Assembly (NCBI GenBank): GCA_017465095.1
Contig: JAFTWX010000046.1
Coordinates: 1 to 64,000, forward strand
DNA length: 64,000 bases
Direction of reading: 5' to 3'
Source of the DNA: Lachnospiraceae bacterium
GTDB lineage: Bacteria; Bacillota; Clostridia; Lachnospirales; Lachnospiraceae
In this document: piece after piece, positions 26,620 to 36,463 of the stretch
Layout of the letters: the number at the start of each line of letters is the position of its first letter
How positions within the stretch are numbered: position 1 is the stretch's first letter
Translations under genes and position numbers: made by a program
The notes under the pieces: model-generated
What the model was told of the DNA's origin: nothing
Seen by the model: only the letters and a program-made list of their open reading frames with translations
The model's database searches: none

Positions 26620-27738
26620 TTATTTTTCATAAATGGTATAATGGCTTTTCTTTAACACATCAACCGCTGTCTTTTCTGTCGCTTCGTCATAAAACTCGAT
26701 GCGGAGAGCCCCTTCCTGAAATTCACGGGAGTGCATAATTCCGATGTTTTTAATGCTCAGTCCGTGCAAGGCAAGGATTGTGGCGGTTTGGGCCAGAGAA
26801 CCCGGAATGTCCGGAATATCCACATAAATCTCATAGGATTTTTTGATCGGGCCGTGTCCGCCGGATGCGAATCCGTCCCGGTAGTCCTTTGCTGAGTCAA
26901 ACAAATCGTACAATTGCTGCTCGGAACGGTCTGCCAGTTCTTTTTCCACCTTTTGTAAATCAGATATGTAATCCGACAGAAGTTTTCGGATATTTTCTGT
27001 GTTGGTCAGACATACGGACTGCCACATAACAGGAGAGGAAGAAGATATTCGCGTAATATCTTTAAAACCTCCTGCTGCAATCATTTTCATCAGGCCGTCC
27101 GCATCGTCCGATTTTTCCACAAGATTGACAAGGCATGCGGAAATAATATGCGGAAGATGACTGACTGCTGCCGTAATATAGTCGTGTTTGTCGTAATCCA
27201 AAATGAGAGGGAGAGCGCCGATGCCTTTGATCATTTCTTTTAACTCGTCCACTTTCTGCGGGTCAACGTCCTGCGTCGGTGTCAGTATGTAGTATGCATT
27301 TTCAAGCAAAAGAGGATTGGAATTTGCAAATCCTGTCTTCTCGCTTCCGGCCATCGGATGACCGCCGATGAATGCATGGGACAGACCGGCGTCTGCAATG
27401 GCGCGGTGTGTGGTCTGTTTTACACTTCCGACATCGGTGATGACGGTGCCCGGTTTTATATGCTCTTTGATGGCAGCAAGCATACTGTCATTGTTGCTGA
27501 CCGGTGCGCATAAAAATAAATAGTCACACGAAAACAGAGCATCGGTCAGGCCGGTTTCACACTGTGTAATAACATTTTTATCCAAGGCCTGTTTGATACA
27601 TGACGCATCCGGATCATAGGCGGTCAGACGGATGTCCGGATAAGCACGGCGAAGTGCTTTTGCAATGGAACCGCCGATGAGTCCGAGACCGATAAAACTG
27701 CAAGTAACGGAATTAAAATTATATGTTGCATCTGACAT
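26620..27738 (-). CDS. tyrA: Prephenate dehydrogenase with C-terminal ACT domain
   Basis: 372 residues from the ATG at 27736-27738 (AAAGGAAA upstream); an in-frame ATG 42 bases further out lacks a site. It oxidises prephenate to 4-hydroxyphenylpyruvate for tyrosine. The Rossmann motif FIGLGLIGGSIAKAL, the VTDVGSVKQ and FIGGHPMAGSEKTGF catalytic segments are present. Residues about 290-370 form an ACT domain (YVDIPDIPGSLAQTATIL), which suggests feedback control by tyrosine, as known in Firmicutes TyrA. First gene of the tyrA-aroA unit. Confidence 0.95.
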   Translation of the reverse strand: MSDATYNFNSVTCSFIGLGLIGGSIAKALRRAYPDIRLTAYDPDASCIKQALDKNVITQCETGLTDALFSCDYLFLCAPVSNNDSMLAAIKEHIKPGTVITDVGSVKQTTHRAIADAGLSHAFIGGHPMAGSEKTGFANSNPLLLENAYYILTPTQDVDPQKVDELKEMIKGIGALPLILDYDKHDYITAAVSHLPHIISACLVNLVEKSDDADGLMKMIAAGGFKDITRISSSSPVMWQSVCLTNTENIRKLLSDYISDLQKVEKELADRSEQQLYDLFDSAKDYRDGFASGGHGPIKKSYEIYVDIPDIPGSLAQTATILALHGLSIKNIGIMHSREFQEGALRIEFYDEATEKTAVDVLKKSHYTIYEK

Positions 27739-27792
27739 AATAGTATATTTCCTTTTGATTTCATAAATATAGTGTATCACACATACATTAAC

Positions 27793-27821
27793 ATTTTAGT
27801 CCTTTAAAGCGCGAATGTCAA
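27793..27821 (-). promoter_or_regulatory. Promoter of tyrA-aroA
   Basis: On the minus strand a consensus TTGACA (27816-27821), 17 bases and TAAAAT (27793-27798), about 55 bases upstream of the tyrA start. Confidence 0.75.
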
Positions 27822-27867
27822 TCGGATAGAATATTGTAAAAAATATAGGCAAATTTACAAAAAATGA

Positions 27868-27896
27868 TTGTAAAAGTCATATTAATTTAGTAAAAT
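27868..27896 (+). promoter_or_regulatory. Promoter of the EF-G-like gene
   Basis: TTGTAA, 17 bases, TAAAAT, about 85 bases before the start codon. Confidence 0.65.
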
Positions 27897-27980
27897 GTAC
27901 CTATGTAGCGAAGAATTGTCAGTAAACTTGATAAGAGAAGGTAGAATCGTTACAAAATTAAATACTTGGAGGTAGCAAAC

Positions 27981-30071
27981 ATGAAAGTCTACACAACGGA
28001 TAAAATTCGAAACGTCGTATTGCTCGGCCATGGCGGATGCGGAAAGACATCTTTGGCGGAAGCAATGGCATATCTTGGCGGTATCACATCCAGAATCGGT
28101 AAAGTCACAGACGGAAATACAGTAAGTGATTACGGAAAAGAAGAACAGAAGCGTCATTTCTCAATCACAACCAGTATGATTCCGATTGAGTGGGAAGATA
28201 CCAAGATCAACGTCTTGGATACTCCGGGATATTTTGATTTTGTAGGTGAGGTGGAGGAAGCGGTTTCCGCAGCAGATGCAGCGATTATCGTCATCTCCGG
28301 TAAAGCCGGTGTGGAAGTCGGCACGATCAAGGCGTGGGAGCTTTGCGAAAAGTACAAACTTCCTCGTATGGTATATGTTTCTGACATGGACGTGGATAAT
28401 GCATCTTTCAAACAGGTGGTTGAAGATTTAACAGAGAGCTACGGCAAAAAGATTGCACCGTTCCATTTCCCGATTCGTGAAAATGAAAAGTTTGTCGGTT
28501 ATGTCAATGTTGTAAGTGAGACCGGTTACCGCTGGCAAGGTAAAGATGCGGTAGAGGATACTATCCCGGATTACAGTATGCCATATCTGGAGACATACAG
28601 AGAGACGTTGATGGAAGCGGTTGCTGAAACATCGGAAGAGATGATGGACCGTTATTTCTCAGGAGAAACATTCTCGCCGGATGAGATCCGTGCAGCGCTC
28701 CGCAACAATGTAGTAGACGGAAGTATCGTTCCGATTTCTATGGGATCCAGCATTTTGTGTCAGGGTGTTTACACACTTCTTGATGATATTGTGAAATATA
28801 TGCCGAGTCCGGAAAACAGAGAAATTGCAGGTATCAATTTAAAGACAAACGAGATTTACGAAGCAAATTATGATTTCTCAAAAGCGAAATCAGCTTATAT
28901 CTTTAAGACAATCGTTGACCCGTATATCGGTAAATATTCGTTGATTAAGGTATGCTCCGGTGTTCTTAAAACAGATGATCTGTTATACAACAAGGACAAA
29001 GACATCGAAGAAAAAGTAGGTAAACTTTATGTGCTTCAGGGTTCCAAGCCGGTGGAAGTATCCGAACTCCATGCGGGAGATATCGGTGCACTTGCCAAGT
29101 TGACAGCGGCAAGAACAGGCAATTCATTGTCCACCAAAGCGACACCGATTCAGTATGCGAAGGCAGACATCTCTACGCCGTATACATATATGAGATATAA
29201 AGTGAAGAATAAAGCAGAGATTGACAAAGCAGCACAGTCCCTGCAGAAGATGACTCATGAAGATCAGACACTTAAGGTTGTCAATGATACAGAGAACGGT
29301 CAGATGCTCATTTACGGTATGGGAGACCAGCAGCTTGAGATCGCAGTGAGCAGACTTCTCAATGAGTATAAGGTTGAAATCGAACTTTCCAAACCGAAGA
29401 TTGCGTACAGAGAGACCATCAAAAAGAAAGTAGATGTGGAAGCGAAGTACAAAAAACAGTCCGGCGGACATGGACAGTACGGTCACGTTAAAATGCGTTT
29501 TGAACCGCTCGGTGATTTGGAAAAGACTTATGAATTCGAGCAGGAAGTTGTCGGCGGTGCAGTGCCGAAGAACTATTTCCCGGCAGTAGAAAAAGGTATG
29601 CAGGAATCTGTTCTCAAAGGACCTTTGGCAGCATATCCGGTTGTCGGCGTGAAAGGTGTTCTTTACGATGGTTCTTATCATGCGGTAGATTCTTCCGAAA
29701 TGGCATTTAAGAAAGCGACCATTCAGGCGTTTAAGAAGGGATTCATGGATGCAGGTCCGGTACTTCTTGAGCCGATTGCATCCCTGAAGGTTTGTGTGCC
29801 GGATGCGTACACCGGAGATATCATGGGTGATTTGAACAAACGTCGCGGACGCGTGCTCGGAATGAATCCGGTGGCAGGCGGAAAACAGGTGATTGAAGCA
29901 GATATTCCGGTGAGTTCGCTGTTTGGTTATTGTACAGTGCTCCGTTCCATGACAGGCGGCCAGGGTACTTATTCTTATGAATTTGCCCGCTATGAGCAGG
30001 CACCGTCTGATGTACAGGAGAAGGAAGTGGCTGCAAGAGCAAGCAAACTGGAAGATGTAGATGCAGACTAA
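27981..30071 (+). CDS. Elongation factor G-like translational GTPase
   Basis: 696 residues from ATG 27981 (GGAGG about 8 bases upstream; an in-frame start 15 bases earlier would swallow the site). It has the EF-G layout: GTPase domain with P-loop GHGGCGKTS (about 16-24) and DTPGYFDF (about 80-87), domain II, and EF-G domains III-V (KPKIAYRETI, QSGGHGQYGHVKM, and the C-terminal GDLNKRRGRVLGM). It belongs to the EF-G-like side group rather than the main fusA factor, which sits with rpsL/rpsG. The usual NKxD guanine-recognition motif reads SDMD (about 134-137), so nucleotide specificity or affinity may differ. The switch I region (KRHFSITTS) is also divergent. Cellular role unknown. Confidence 0.88.
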   Translation: MKVYTTDKIRNVVLLGHGGCGKTSLAEAMAYLGGITSRIGKVTDGNTVSDYGKEEQKRHFSITTSMIPIEWEDTKINVLDTPGYFDFVGEVEEAVSAADAAIIVISGKAGVEVGTIKAWELCEKYKLPRMVYVSDMDVDNASFKQVVEDLTESYGKKIAPFHFPIRENEKFVGYVNVVSETGYRWQGKDAVEDTIPDYSMPYLETYRETLMEAVAETSEEMMDRYFSGETFSPDEIRAALRNNVVDGSIVPISMGSSILCQGVYTLLDDIVKYMPSPENREIAGINLKTNEIYEANYDFSKAKSAYIFKTIVDPYIGKYSLIKVCSGVLKTDDLLYNKDKDIEEKVGKLYVLQGSKPVEVSELHAGDIGALAKLTAARTGNSLSTKATPIQYAKADISTPYTYMRYKVKNKAEIDKAAQSLQKMTHEDQTLKVVNDTENGQMLIYGMGDQQLEIAVSRLLNEYKVEIELSKPKIAYRETIKKKVDVEAKYKKQSGGHGQYGHVKMRFEPLGDLEKTYEFEQEVVGGAVPKNYFPAVEKGMQESVLKGPLAAYPVVGVKGVLYDGSYHAVDSSEMAFKKATIQAFKKGFMDAGPVLLEPIASLKVCVPDAYTGDIMGDLNKRRGRVLGMNPVAGGKQVIEADIPVSSLFGYCTVLRSMTGGQGTYSYEFARYEQAPSDVQEKEVAARASKLEDVDAD

Positions 30072-30112
30072 AATGTTTGTTGCCATGGAAAAATAAAATA
30101 ACAATAAATAAT

Positions 30113-30157
30113 CATCCTGACATCTTGACATGATAGATGTCAGGATGTATTATTATT
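30113..30157 (+). terminator. Rho-independent terminator
   Basis: A perfect 13-base stem CATCCTGACATCT/AGATGTCAGGATG with a nine-base loop and a T-rich tail (TATTATTATTT). Confidence 0.8.
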
Positions 30158-30206
30158 TCCAAATTGTACCAATGTATTAAAGCAATAATACAAATTAGGA
30201 GGGCGC

Positions 30207-31841
30207 ATGAAAAAAATAAAAGGAAAACTCATTTTTGCTGCAGCGTTGATTCTTGTGACAGCGATTTACTATTATGTTACGATTCCTGCAATCAATATTC
30301 ATTCTACCGGTATGTGGGCGTTTATGATCGGACTGGTAGCTATGATCGGATGTGCGGTTGCGATTCATGGTGCACGTAAAACAGGAAGCATTCGCATGAC
30401 AAAACACGGACTGGACATTTCGCCGGGGAATTTAGGGCCGGCAAAATATGTATTTTATCTGTGCATACTTTTGGTTGTTATATTTGTCATCGGTTCCGTG
30501 TTGTCATCGCCGATTATCAATGCAAAGAAGTATCAGCAGCTTATGACGGTGGAAGAAAGAGTATTTACGGATGATGTAAAAGAGGTGGATTTCAATACCA
30601 TTCCGCTTCTTGACAGGCAGTCAGCCTCCATTCTCGGAAACCGAAAAATGGGAAGCATGGTTGACATGGTGTCGCAGTTCGAGGTGGCTGAAGATTATAC
30701 GCAGATTAACTATCAGGATATGCCGGTGCGAGTTACACCTCTTCGCTATGCAAGTCCGATCAAATGGCTGACGAACCAAAAAGAAGGTGTTCCTGCTTAT
30801 ATCCGCATTGATATGGCGACACAAAATACAGAGTGCGTGAAACTCTCTGAGGGAATCAAGTATTCGGAGTATGAATATTTCAACAGATATATATATCGTC
30901 ACTTGCGTTTTCAGTATCCGACTTATATTTTTGCGGACCAGATTTTCTTTGAGATTGACGACGAAGGCGTTCCGTATTGGATTTGTCCGGTAAAAAAATT
31001 CAACATCGGTCTGTTTGGCGGACAGACGGTCGGAAGAGTTGTTATCTGTAATGCAATTACCGGTGAATGTGTGGATTATGCAGTGGAAGATGTTCCGCAA
31101 TGGGTTGATAAAGTGTATCAGGCGGAGCTTCTGATAGAGTTGTATGATTATCATGGTATTTTAAAACACGGATATTTCAACAGTATTCTCAGTCAGAAGG
31201 ATTGTCTGCAGACGACAAACGGTTACAATTACATTGCGATGGATGATGATGTGTGGGTATATTCCGGTGTGACGAGTGTCAGCGGAGACCAGTCAAACGT
31301 CGGATTTGTTTTGATGAATCAGCGTACGATGGAAACAAGATTTTATGAAATAGAAGGTGCTATTGAGGATTCGGCTATGTCGTCGGCAGAGGGACAGGTA
31401 CAGAACCTGGGATATCGGGCGACTTTCCCGCTTCTTCTTAACATTTCCAATGAACCGACGTATTTTATGGCGTTAAAGGATGATTCGGGGCTGGTAAAGA
31501 AATATGCCATGGTCAACATTCAAAAATACCAGTGGGTTGCAATCGGTGACACGGTGAAAGAGTGTAAAAAAGCTTACAATGCGTTGCTTGCGACGAACGG
31601 AATCAAAAATTCATCGCCGGAAGGAAGCAAAGAGGCGACAGGTAAGATTAAGACCTTCACGACGGTTGTAATTGACGGAACCAGCCATGTGTATTTTACG
31701 GTGGAAGGATTTGATGAGATTTTTGATGCGGATCTTTCCAATGAAGAAATTTTGAGGATTGTCACTCTGCGCGAGGGAGATGAAGTTTCTGTCACCTATA
31801 CGGAGGGCGATGTTTTGTCTGCGGTATCGGAAATAAAATAA
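30207..31841 (+). CDS. Uncharacterised membrane protein with large soluble domain
   Basis: 544 residues. Three membrane segments lie at about 7-26, 33-53 and 80-103; the remaining 440 residues are soluble and rich in beta-strand-like and aromatic segments. I do not recognise a domain. The long domain has no obvious catalytic motif; FWCPV-like and FGGQTVGRVVICN stretches suggest a repeated beta fold. A GGAGGGC site precedes the ATG. It stands alone between two terminators, so the context gives no clue. The start of the C-terminal part (PEGSKEATGKIKTFTTV) looks like a separate small beta domain. Confidence 0.7.
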   Translation: MKKIKGKLIFAAALILVTAIYYYVTIPAINIHSTGMWAFMIGLVAMIGCAVAIHGARKTGSIRMTKHGLDISPGNLGPAKYVFYLCILLVVIFVIGSVLSSPIINAKKYQQLMTVEERVFTDDVKEVDFNTIPLLDRQSASILGNRKMGSMVDMVSQFEVAEDYTQINYQDMPVRVTPLRYASPIKWLTNQKEGVPAYIRIDMATQNTECVKLSEGIKYSEYEYFNRYIYRHLRFQYPTYIFADQIFFEIDDEGVPYWICPVKKFNIGLFGGQTVGRVVICNAITGECVDYAVEDVPQWVDKVYQAELLIELYDYHGILKHGYFNSILSQKDCLQTTNGYNYIAMDDDVWVYSGVTSVSGDQSNVGFVLMNQRTMETRFYEIEGAIEDSAMSSAEGQVQNLGYRATFPLLLNISNEPTYFMALKDDSGLVKKYAMVNIQKYQWVAIGDTVKECKKAYNALLATNGIKNSSPEGSKEATGKIKTFTTVVIDGTSHVYFTVEGFDEIFDADLSNEEILRIVTLREGDEVSVTYTEGDVLSAVSEIK

Positions 31842-31849
31842 AAAAGTTC

Positions 31850-31885
31850 AAACGGGTTTCTGCATCTTTGGCAGAACCCGTTTTT
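31850..31885 (+). terminator. Rho-independent terminator
   Basis: AACGGGTT-CTGC pairs with GCAG-AACCCGTT (one bulged T) and is followed by TTTTT. Confidence 0.85.
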
Positions 31886-31887
31886 GG

Positions 31888-31916
31888 TTGACTAATAAGG
31901 GAAAAAAACTTAAAAT
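31888..31916 (+). promoter_or_regulatory. Promoter of the LytTR regulator gene
   Basis: TTGACT, 17 bases, TAAAAT, starting 3 bases after the preceding terminator and 47 bases before the ATG. Confidence 0.7.
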
Positions 31917-31962
31917 AGATAAAAAGTATGTAGTAAAATACTGCAAGCAATGAGGTGAGTTT

Positions 31963-32670
31963 ATGTTTCATATTGTTGTGTGTGATGACGATCAAAGAAT
32001 TGCCAATCATGTAAAGGATTTGCTGGATGAAAATTTTGACACGCGGATTGAGTGTAAATGTATTTACAATGCAGAGGATCTTCATGAGTGGATTTATAAA
32101 CAGGATCAGGGAAAGACGAACATTCTGATTCTTGATATTGCTCTCGGTGAGGCGGACGGTATTACAATTGCAAAGCAAATTCGCGATGACTATCCGCAGA
32201 TTAAAGTGATCCTGCTTTCCGGATATGCACAGCTTGCGAGCAGTGTGTTTGACGCGGATCCGGTGTATTTTCTTTCTAAGCCGATTATACCTCAGAAGTT
32301 ATTTTCATCGGTCGAAAAGGCTATGGAGATTGTTGAAAATCAGCAAGTGAAGATAATGACGGTTTCCGGCACCGGCGGAAGAATTCACAGAATTAACGTG
32401 GAAGAAATTATTTATATTGAGACATATAACCGGAACTGTATGATTTATCTGGATAAAGGGGAACCGGTGGAAGTGACATCCAAACTTTCAGATCTTATGG
32501 CCGGTATGCCTGAATACATTATTTTCACACACCAGAGTTTTGCCTGCAATGTATTCAAAGTAAGACTTTTTTCCAAAGAGGACGGAATCGTGGTTTCCGA
32601 CGGAAGCCGTATTCCGGTAAGTCGCAGACATTACAAAGATGTGAAAGAAAAAATTGCCTTACATATTTAG
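31963..32670 (+). CDS. LytTR-family response regulator (AgrA/LytR type)
   Basis: 235 residues. A receiver domain (VVCDDDQRIANHVKDLL acidic pocket, phospho-acceptor Asp 58 in LILDIAL, Lys near 105 in FLSKPI) is joined to a C-terminal LytTR DNA-binding domain (about 137-235: HRINVEEIIYIETYNRNCMI, and IFTHQSFACNVFKV). Such regulators pair with HPK10 kinases and often control surface or peptide-signalling genes. Good GAGGTGAG site. The gene directly downstream (10-base gap) encodes its presumed partner, a soluble, degenerate kinase-like protein. Confidence 0.92.
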   Translation: MFHIVVCDDDQRIANHVKDLLDENFDTRIECKCIYNAEDLHEWIYKQDQGKTNILILDIALGEADGITIAKQIRDDYPQIKVILLSGYAQLASSVFDADPVYFLSKPIIPQKLFSSVEKAMEIVENQQVKIMTVSGTGGRIHRINVEEIIYIETYNRNCMIYLDKGEPVEVTSKLSDLMAGMPEYIIFTHQSFACNVFKVRLFSKEDGIVVSDGSRIPVSRRHYKDVKEKIALHI

Positions 32671-32680
32671 GAGATGACAG

Positions 32681-33571
32681 ATGTTTTCCCTGTTTCACAA
32701 CAATAAAAAAAAGGATAAATGGGCGATATATCTTTCGGAGGATATGAAACAGGCGGAAGAGAAGTATGTCCCTTATGCGGTTTATTTTCAGAAACTGGCA
32801 AGAATACGTCATGACTTTGCCAATTATATGCAGTCGATTCAGATTTTTCTTATGGATGAAGGGGCTGCAGCAGAGGGAAGGCGTATGAAACAACAAATCA
32901 TTGCGTTGATTGATGATTTGCTGGAAGATGCCTACAAGGAGATGGAACGCAAATATCTTGAAAAAAATGATTACGATCGATGTCCGTCTTTTCATGATTA
33001 TGAGAAGATGGATGTTGTTTTGTCACAGCAATGGAAGAGCTGGTTTTTGAAAAAGAAATATTTTGAGGACATGTACAAGGAAATTCCCCGCATGTATATG
33101 ATTTTGGCGGAGATGAAAGACAAACTCAGTTACAGTATGGATCCGGATGAAAGAGAGTGCGAGTATATGCTTTCAGTTCTGGACTCTTTCCGAAATCAGA
33201 CGCATGTAGACCACCCGGTGCTTGCTGCGCTTGTCTCCGATGTGGATGGCAGGTGTGCCGAAGCGGGGATTACCTTTCATCACAAGGTGGAAGTTCCGGA
33301 TACGTTTGAAATCAGCATTCCGGAAGTCTATTATTTGTATGATACACTTTTGTCGTACGCATTTTGCCAAGCACAAAATTATACGTCGTCGGAAGGAAAA
33401 GAAATCCGATTCCGTACGGCTTCCCAATACGGTTTGTGGCATCTGCAGATGGAATGTCCGCCGGGGATTCCGCTTCCGGACAAGTCTTTTTTGCGTCTGC
33501 TGAAAAGACATAAAATCACCTACAAATATCGTTGCATCAACGGAAAAACACAAATTGACCTGATCCGGTAA
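32681..33571 (+). CDS. Soluble degenerate AgrC/HPK10-like histidine kinase homologue
   Basis: 296 residues, no membrane segment. ARIRHDFANYMQSIQIF (His 44) matches the H-box of HPK10/AgrC-type kinases, and the following long helices fit a dimerisation domain. The region where the ATPase N-box should be (ISIPEVYYLYDTLLSYAFCQ) lacks the conserved Asn and the usual LLDNAIEA pattern, and no GxGL G-box is visible near the C-terminus. It has therefore probably lost ATP binding and may act as a phosphotransfer or scaffold partner for the adjacent LytTR regulator. Family assignment rests on the H-box, size and gene order; an unrelated coiled-coil protein cannot be excluded. Confidence 0.6.
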   Translation: MFSLFHNNKKKDKWAIYLSEDMKQAEEKYVPYAVYFQKLARIRHDFANYMQSIQIFLMDEGAAAEGRRMKQQIIALIDDLLEDAYKEMERKYLEKNDYDRCPSFHDYEKMDVVLSQQWKSWFLKKKYFEDMYKEIPRMYMILAEMKDKLSYSMDPDERECEYMLSVLDSFRNQTHVDHPVLAALVSDVDGRCAEAGITFHHKVEVPDTFEISIPEVYYLYDTLLSYAFCQAQNYTSSEGKEIRFRTASQYGLWHLQMECPPGIPLPDKSFLRLLKRHKITYKYRCINGKTQIDLIR

Positions 33572-33579
33572 GGTGCAAC

Positions 33580-33608
33580 TTGACTTTTTTGTGACAGAAG
33601 TTTACTAT
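33580..33608 (+). promoter_or_regulatory. Promoter of leuS
   Basis: TTGACT, 17 bases, TACTAT, about 43 bases before the ATG. No T-box was seen in this short leader. Confidence 0.75.
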
Positions 33609-33650
33609 TAAGCGTGGAATACAACTATAAAATATAAAGAGGTAGAAGAC

Positions 33651-36086
33651 ATGGCTATACCATACAATCACAGAGAAATTGAAGAAAAATGGCGTAAAGA
33701 GTGGGAGGTAAATCCGGTCAATGTAGATGACGGAAAGAAACCGAAATATTACTGCCTTGATATGTTCCCGTATCCATCCGGAAACGGTCTTCATGTAGGA
33801 CATTGGAGAGGATATGTAATCTCCGACGTATGGAGCCGTTACAAGATGTTAAACGGCGGACATTATATTATTCATCCGATGGGATGGGATGCGTTCGGTC
33901 TTCCGGCGGAAAACTATGCAATCCAGCACGGTGTTCATCCGGCGGTTTCTACAGCACAGAATGTGGCGAATATCAAAAAACAGATTAACCAGATCGCCGC
34001 ACTTTATGATTGGGACAGAGAAGTAAATACAACAGACCCTAATTTTTATAAATGGACACAGTGGATTTTTGTTCAGATGTTCAAAAACGGTCTGGCTTAT
34101 CAGAAGGAGATGCCGATTAACTGGTGTCCATCCTGTAAGACAGGTCTTGCGAATGAAGAAGTAGTGAACGGAAAGTGCGAACGTTGCCATTCCGATGTGA
34201 CAAAGAAAAACTTAAATCAGTGGATGCTTCGTATTACTAAATATGCGGATCGTCTTTTGGAAGACCTCGACAAGCTCGACTGGCCGGAAAAAGTTAAGAA
34301 GATGCAGTCCGAATGGATCGGCCGTTCTTACGGTGCAGAGGTTGATTTCCCGATTGACGGAAGAGAAGAGAAAGTTACGGTTTACACAACCAGACCGGAT
34401 ACACTTCACGGTGCGACTTTCATGGTTCTTTCACCGGAACATGCGCTTGCGCAGAGTCTTGCTACAGAAGAAAATGCAGATGCAGTTGCAAAATACATTG
34501 CAGAGGCAGCGAACAAGTCAAATGTAGACCGTATGCAGAGCAAGGAAAAAACAGGTGTGTTTACGGGTTCTTATGCGGTAAATCCGCTGAACAAAGCACT
34601 TGTGCCGATTTGGCTTTCCGACTATGTTCTTGCAGACTACGGTACGGGAGCTATCATGTGTGTACCTGCACATGATGACCGTGACTTTGAGTTCGCAAAG
34701 AAATTTGATATTCCGATTATTCAGGTTATTGCCAAAGACGGAAAAGAAATTGAAAATATGACAGAGGCCTATACAGAGGCTTCCGGTCTTATGATTAATT
34801 CCGGCGAATGGAACGGTATGGAGTCATCCGTTCTCAAACAGGAAGCGCCGATGATGATCGAAAAGATGGGATACGGACGCAAGACAACCAATTACAAGCT
34901 GCGTGACTGGGTGTTCTCACGTCAGCGTTACTGGGGTGAGCCGATTCCGATTGTTCACTGTCCGAAGTGCGGACCGGTTCCGGTTCCGGAAGATCAGCTT
35001 CCGCTTTTATTGCCGGATGTAGAGTCTTACCAGCCGACAGGAACAGGCGAGTCGCCGCTTGCTGATATTGAGGAGTGGGTAAATACCATATGTCCGTGTT
35101 GTGGTGCTCCTTCCAAACGTGAGACCAACACGATGCCACAGTGGGCAGGATCTTCATGGTATTTCCTCCGTTATGTGGACAGCAAAAATGACGAGGCTTT
35201 GGTAAGCAAAGAGATGGCAGAAAAATATCTCCCGGTAGATATGTATATCGGCGGCGTGGAACATGCGGTTCTTCATCTGCTTTACTCCAGATTCTATACA
35301 AAGTTCTTATATGATATCGGTGCCGTTTCCTTTGATGAGCCGTTCAAGAAGCTCTTCAACCAGGGTATGGTCTGCGGTAGAGATAAAGAGACAGGTGCAG
35401 CGACCAAGATGAGTAAATCACTCGGAAATATCGTTTCACCGGATGACATCGTAAGAGATTACGGTTGCGATTCCCTCCGTCTGTACGAGCTTTTCATTGG
35501 ACCGCCTGAACTGGATTCTATCTGGGATGACAGAGGTATGGACGGAATTTACCGTTTTATCACGAAATTCTGGAATCTTGTTATGGACAATAAGGACAAG
35601 GATGTTGCAGAGACAAAAGAATCTGTGAAACTTCGCAATAAGATGGTATATGACATTACCCAGCGATTGGAAAGCTTCAGTTTAAATACGGTTGTTTCCG
35701 GATTTATGGAGTACAACAATAAGATGATTGAGATGGCTAAAAACGGCGGCGTTGACAAAGAGACGCTCAAGACAGCAGTTGTACTTTTAGCTCCGTTTGC
35801 TCCGCATCTCGGTGAGGAATTGTGGCATGAACTCGGAGAAACCGGTTCTGTATTCCATACGGTATGGCCGAGTGCAGATGCTTCTGCGATGAAAGATGAC
35901 GAGGTTGAAATCGCCGTTCAGATTAACGGAAAGACAAAGACGGTTGTGACAATCAGTGTGGATGCATCCAAGGATGACGCAATTGCAAGTGCAAAAGAGG
36001 CACTTGGTTCCAAGCTTGCGGGAACGATTGTAAAAGAAATTTATGTTCCGAAGAAGATTGTAAACATTGTTGTAAAACCGAATTAA
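33651..36086 (+). CDS. leuS: Leucine--tRNA ligase
   Basis: 811 residues, normal for bacterial LeuRS. Class I signature [16 protein letters not shown] (HIGH-type, HVGH), an editing domain at about 220-410 ([19 protein letters not shown]), zinc-like CxxC pairs at about 160-180, KMSKS in [18 protein letters not shown], and a C-terminal tRNA-binding domain. All expected motifs are intact. GAGGTAG site upstream of the ATG. It has its own promoter and a strong terminator. Unlike pheST it lacks a T-box, which is less common for Firmicutes leuS. Confidence 0.98.
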   Translation: MAIPYNHREIEEKWRKEWEVNPVNVDDGKKPKYYCLDMFPYPSGNGLHVGHWRGYVISDVWSRYKMLNGGHYIIHPMGWDAFGLPAENYAIQHGVHPAVSTAQNVANIKKQINQIAALYDWDREVNTTDPNFYKWTQWIFVQMFKNGLAYQKEMPINWCPSCKTGLANEEVVNGKCERCHSDVTKKNLNQWMLRITKYADRLLEDLDKLDWPEKVKKMQSEWIGRSYGAEVDFPIDGREEKVTVYTTRPDTLHGATFMVLSPEHALAQSLATEENADAVAKYIAEAANKSNVDRMQSKEKTGVFTGSYAVNPLNKALVPIWLSDYVLADYGTGAIMCVPAHDDRDFEFAKKFDIPIIQVIAKDGKEIENMTEAYTEASGLMINSGEWNGMESSVLKQEAPMMIEKMGYGRKTTNYKLRDWVFSRQRYWGEPIPIVHCPKCGPVPVPEDQLPLLLPDVESYQPTGTGESPLADIEEWVNTICPCCGAPSKRETNTMPQWAGSSWYFLRYVDSKNDEALVSKEMAEKYLPVDMYIGGVEHAVLHLLYSRFYTKFLYDIGAVSFDEPFKKLFNQGMVCGRDKETGAATKMSKSLGNIVSPDDIVRDYGCDSLRLYELFIGPPELDSIWDDRGMDGIYRFITKFWNLVMDNKDKDVAETKESVKLRNKMVYDITQRLESFSLNTVVSGFMEYNNKMIEMAKNGGVDKETLKTAVVLLAPFAPHLGEELWHELGETGSVFHTVWPSADASAMKDDEVEIAVQINGKTKTVVTISVDASKDDAIASAKEALGSKLAGTIVKEIYVPKKIVNIVVKPN

Positions 36087-36095
36087 CATGATAAA

Positions 36096-36138
36096 AATAC
36101 CGCACAGGTGGACAAAAGGTCTGCTTGTGCGGTTTTTT
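36096..36138. terminator. Terminator of leuS, possibly bidirectional
   Basis: ACCGCACA pairs with TGTGCGGT, with an inner GAC/GTC helix, followed by six T. On the opposite strand a TATTTTTAT tail could also end the minus-strand pair. Confidence 0.8.
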
Positions 36139-36173
36139 CTGTCGGAAGAAAATCTCCGGATCCGGTATGTGTA

Positions 36174-36452
36174 TCATCCCTGCTTAAACAATGATAACAC
36201 CCGGTTCATTTTTGTTAAATCTTCCGGGCTGCTGTAATCGCGGATGACATCGATAATGGTATTGACGTCTTCCTCAGAAAAAGACAGGTTTTTTTTTCGG
36301 CTCCCGGAGGCAAGTGCCATTAAAAACGGTAATTTTTCTTTATCGGACAATTTTTGCATTTCAAAAACAAGTTTTTGCAGGAATTGTAATTTGGAGGGAT
36401 CGATATCGCGGACGCGGGGATCTTTCATCCAATCTGCTTGATTTGTTGCCAT
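36174..36452 (-). CDS. Small conserved-looking hypothetical protein
   Basis: 92 residues from the ATG at 36450-36452, which has GGAG 5 bases upstream. A charged, helical, soluble protein (DPSKLQFLQKLVFEMQKLSD, then SEEDVNTIIDVIRDYSSPED). No known domain recognised. It follows the larger small gene on the same strand after about 11 bases, and both are Leu/Met-rich helical proteins, suggesting a two-gene unit. Function unknown. Confidence 0.65.
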   Translation of the reverse strand: MATNQADWMKDPRVRDIDPSKLQFLQKLVFEMQKLSDKEKLPFLMALASGSRKKNLSFSEEDVNTIIDVIRDYSSPEDLTKMNRVLSLFKQG

Positions 36453-36463
36453 AAGTTCTCCTT

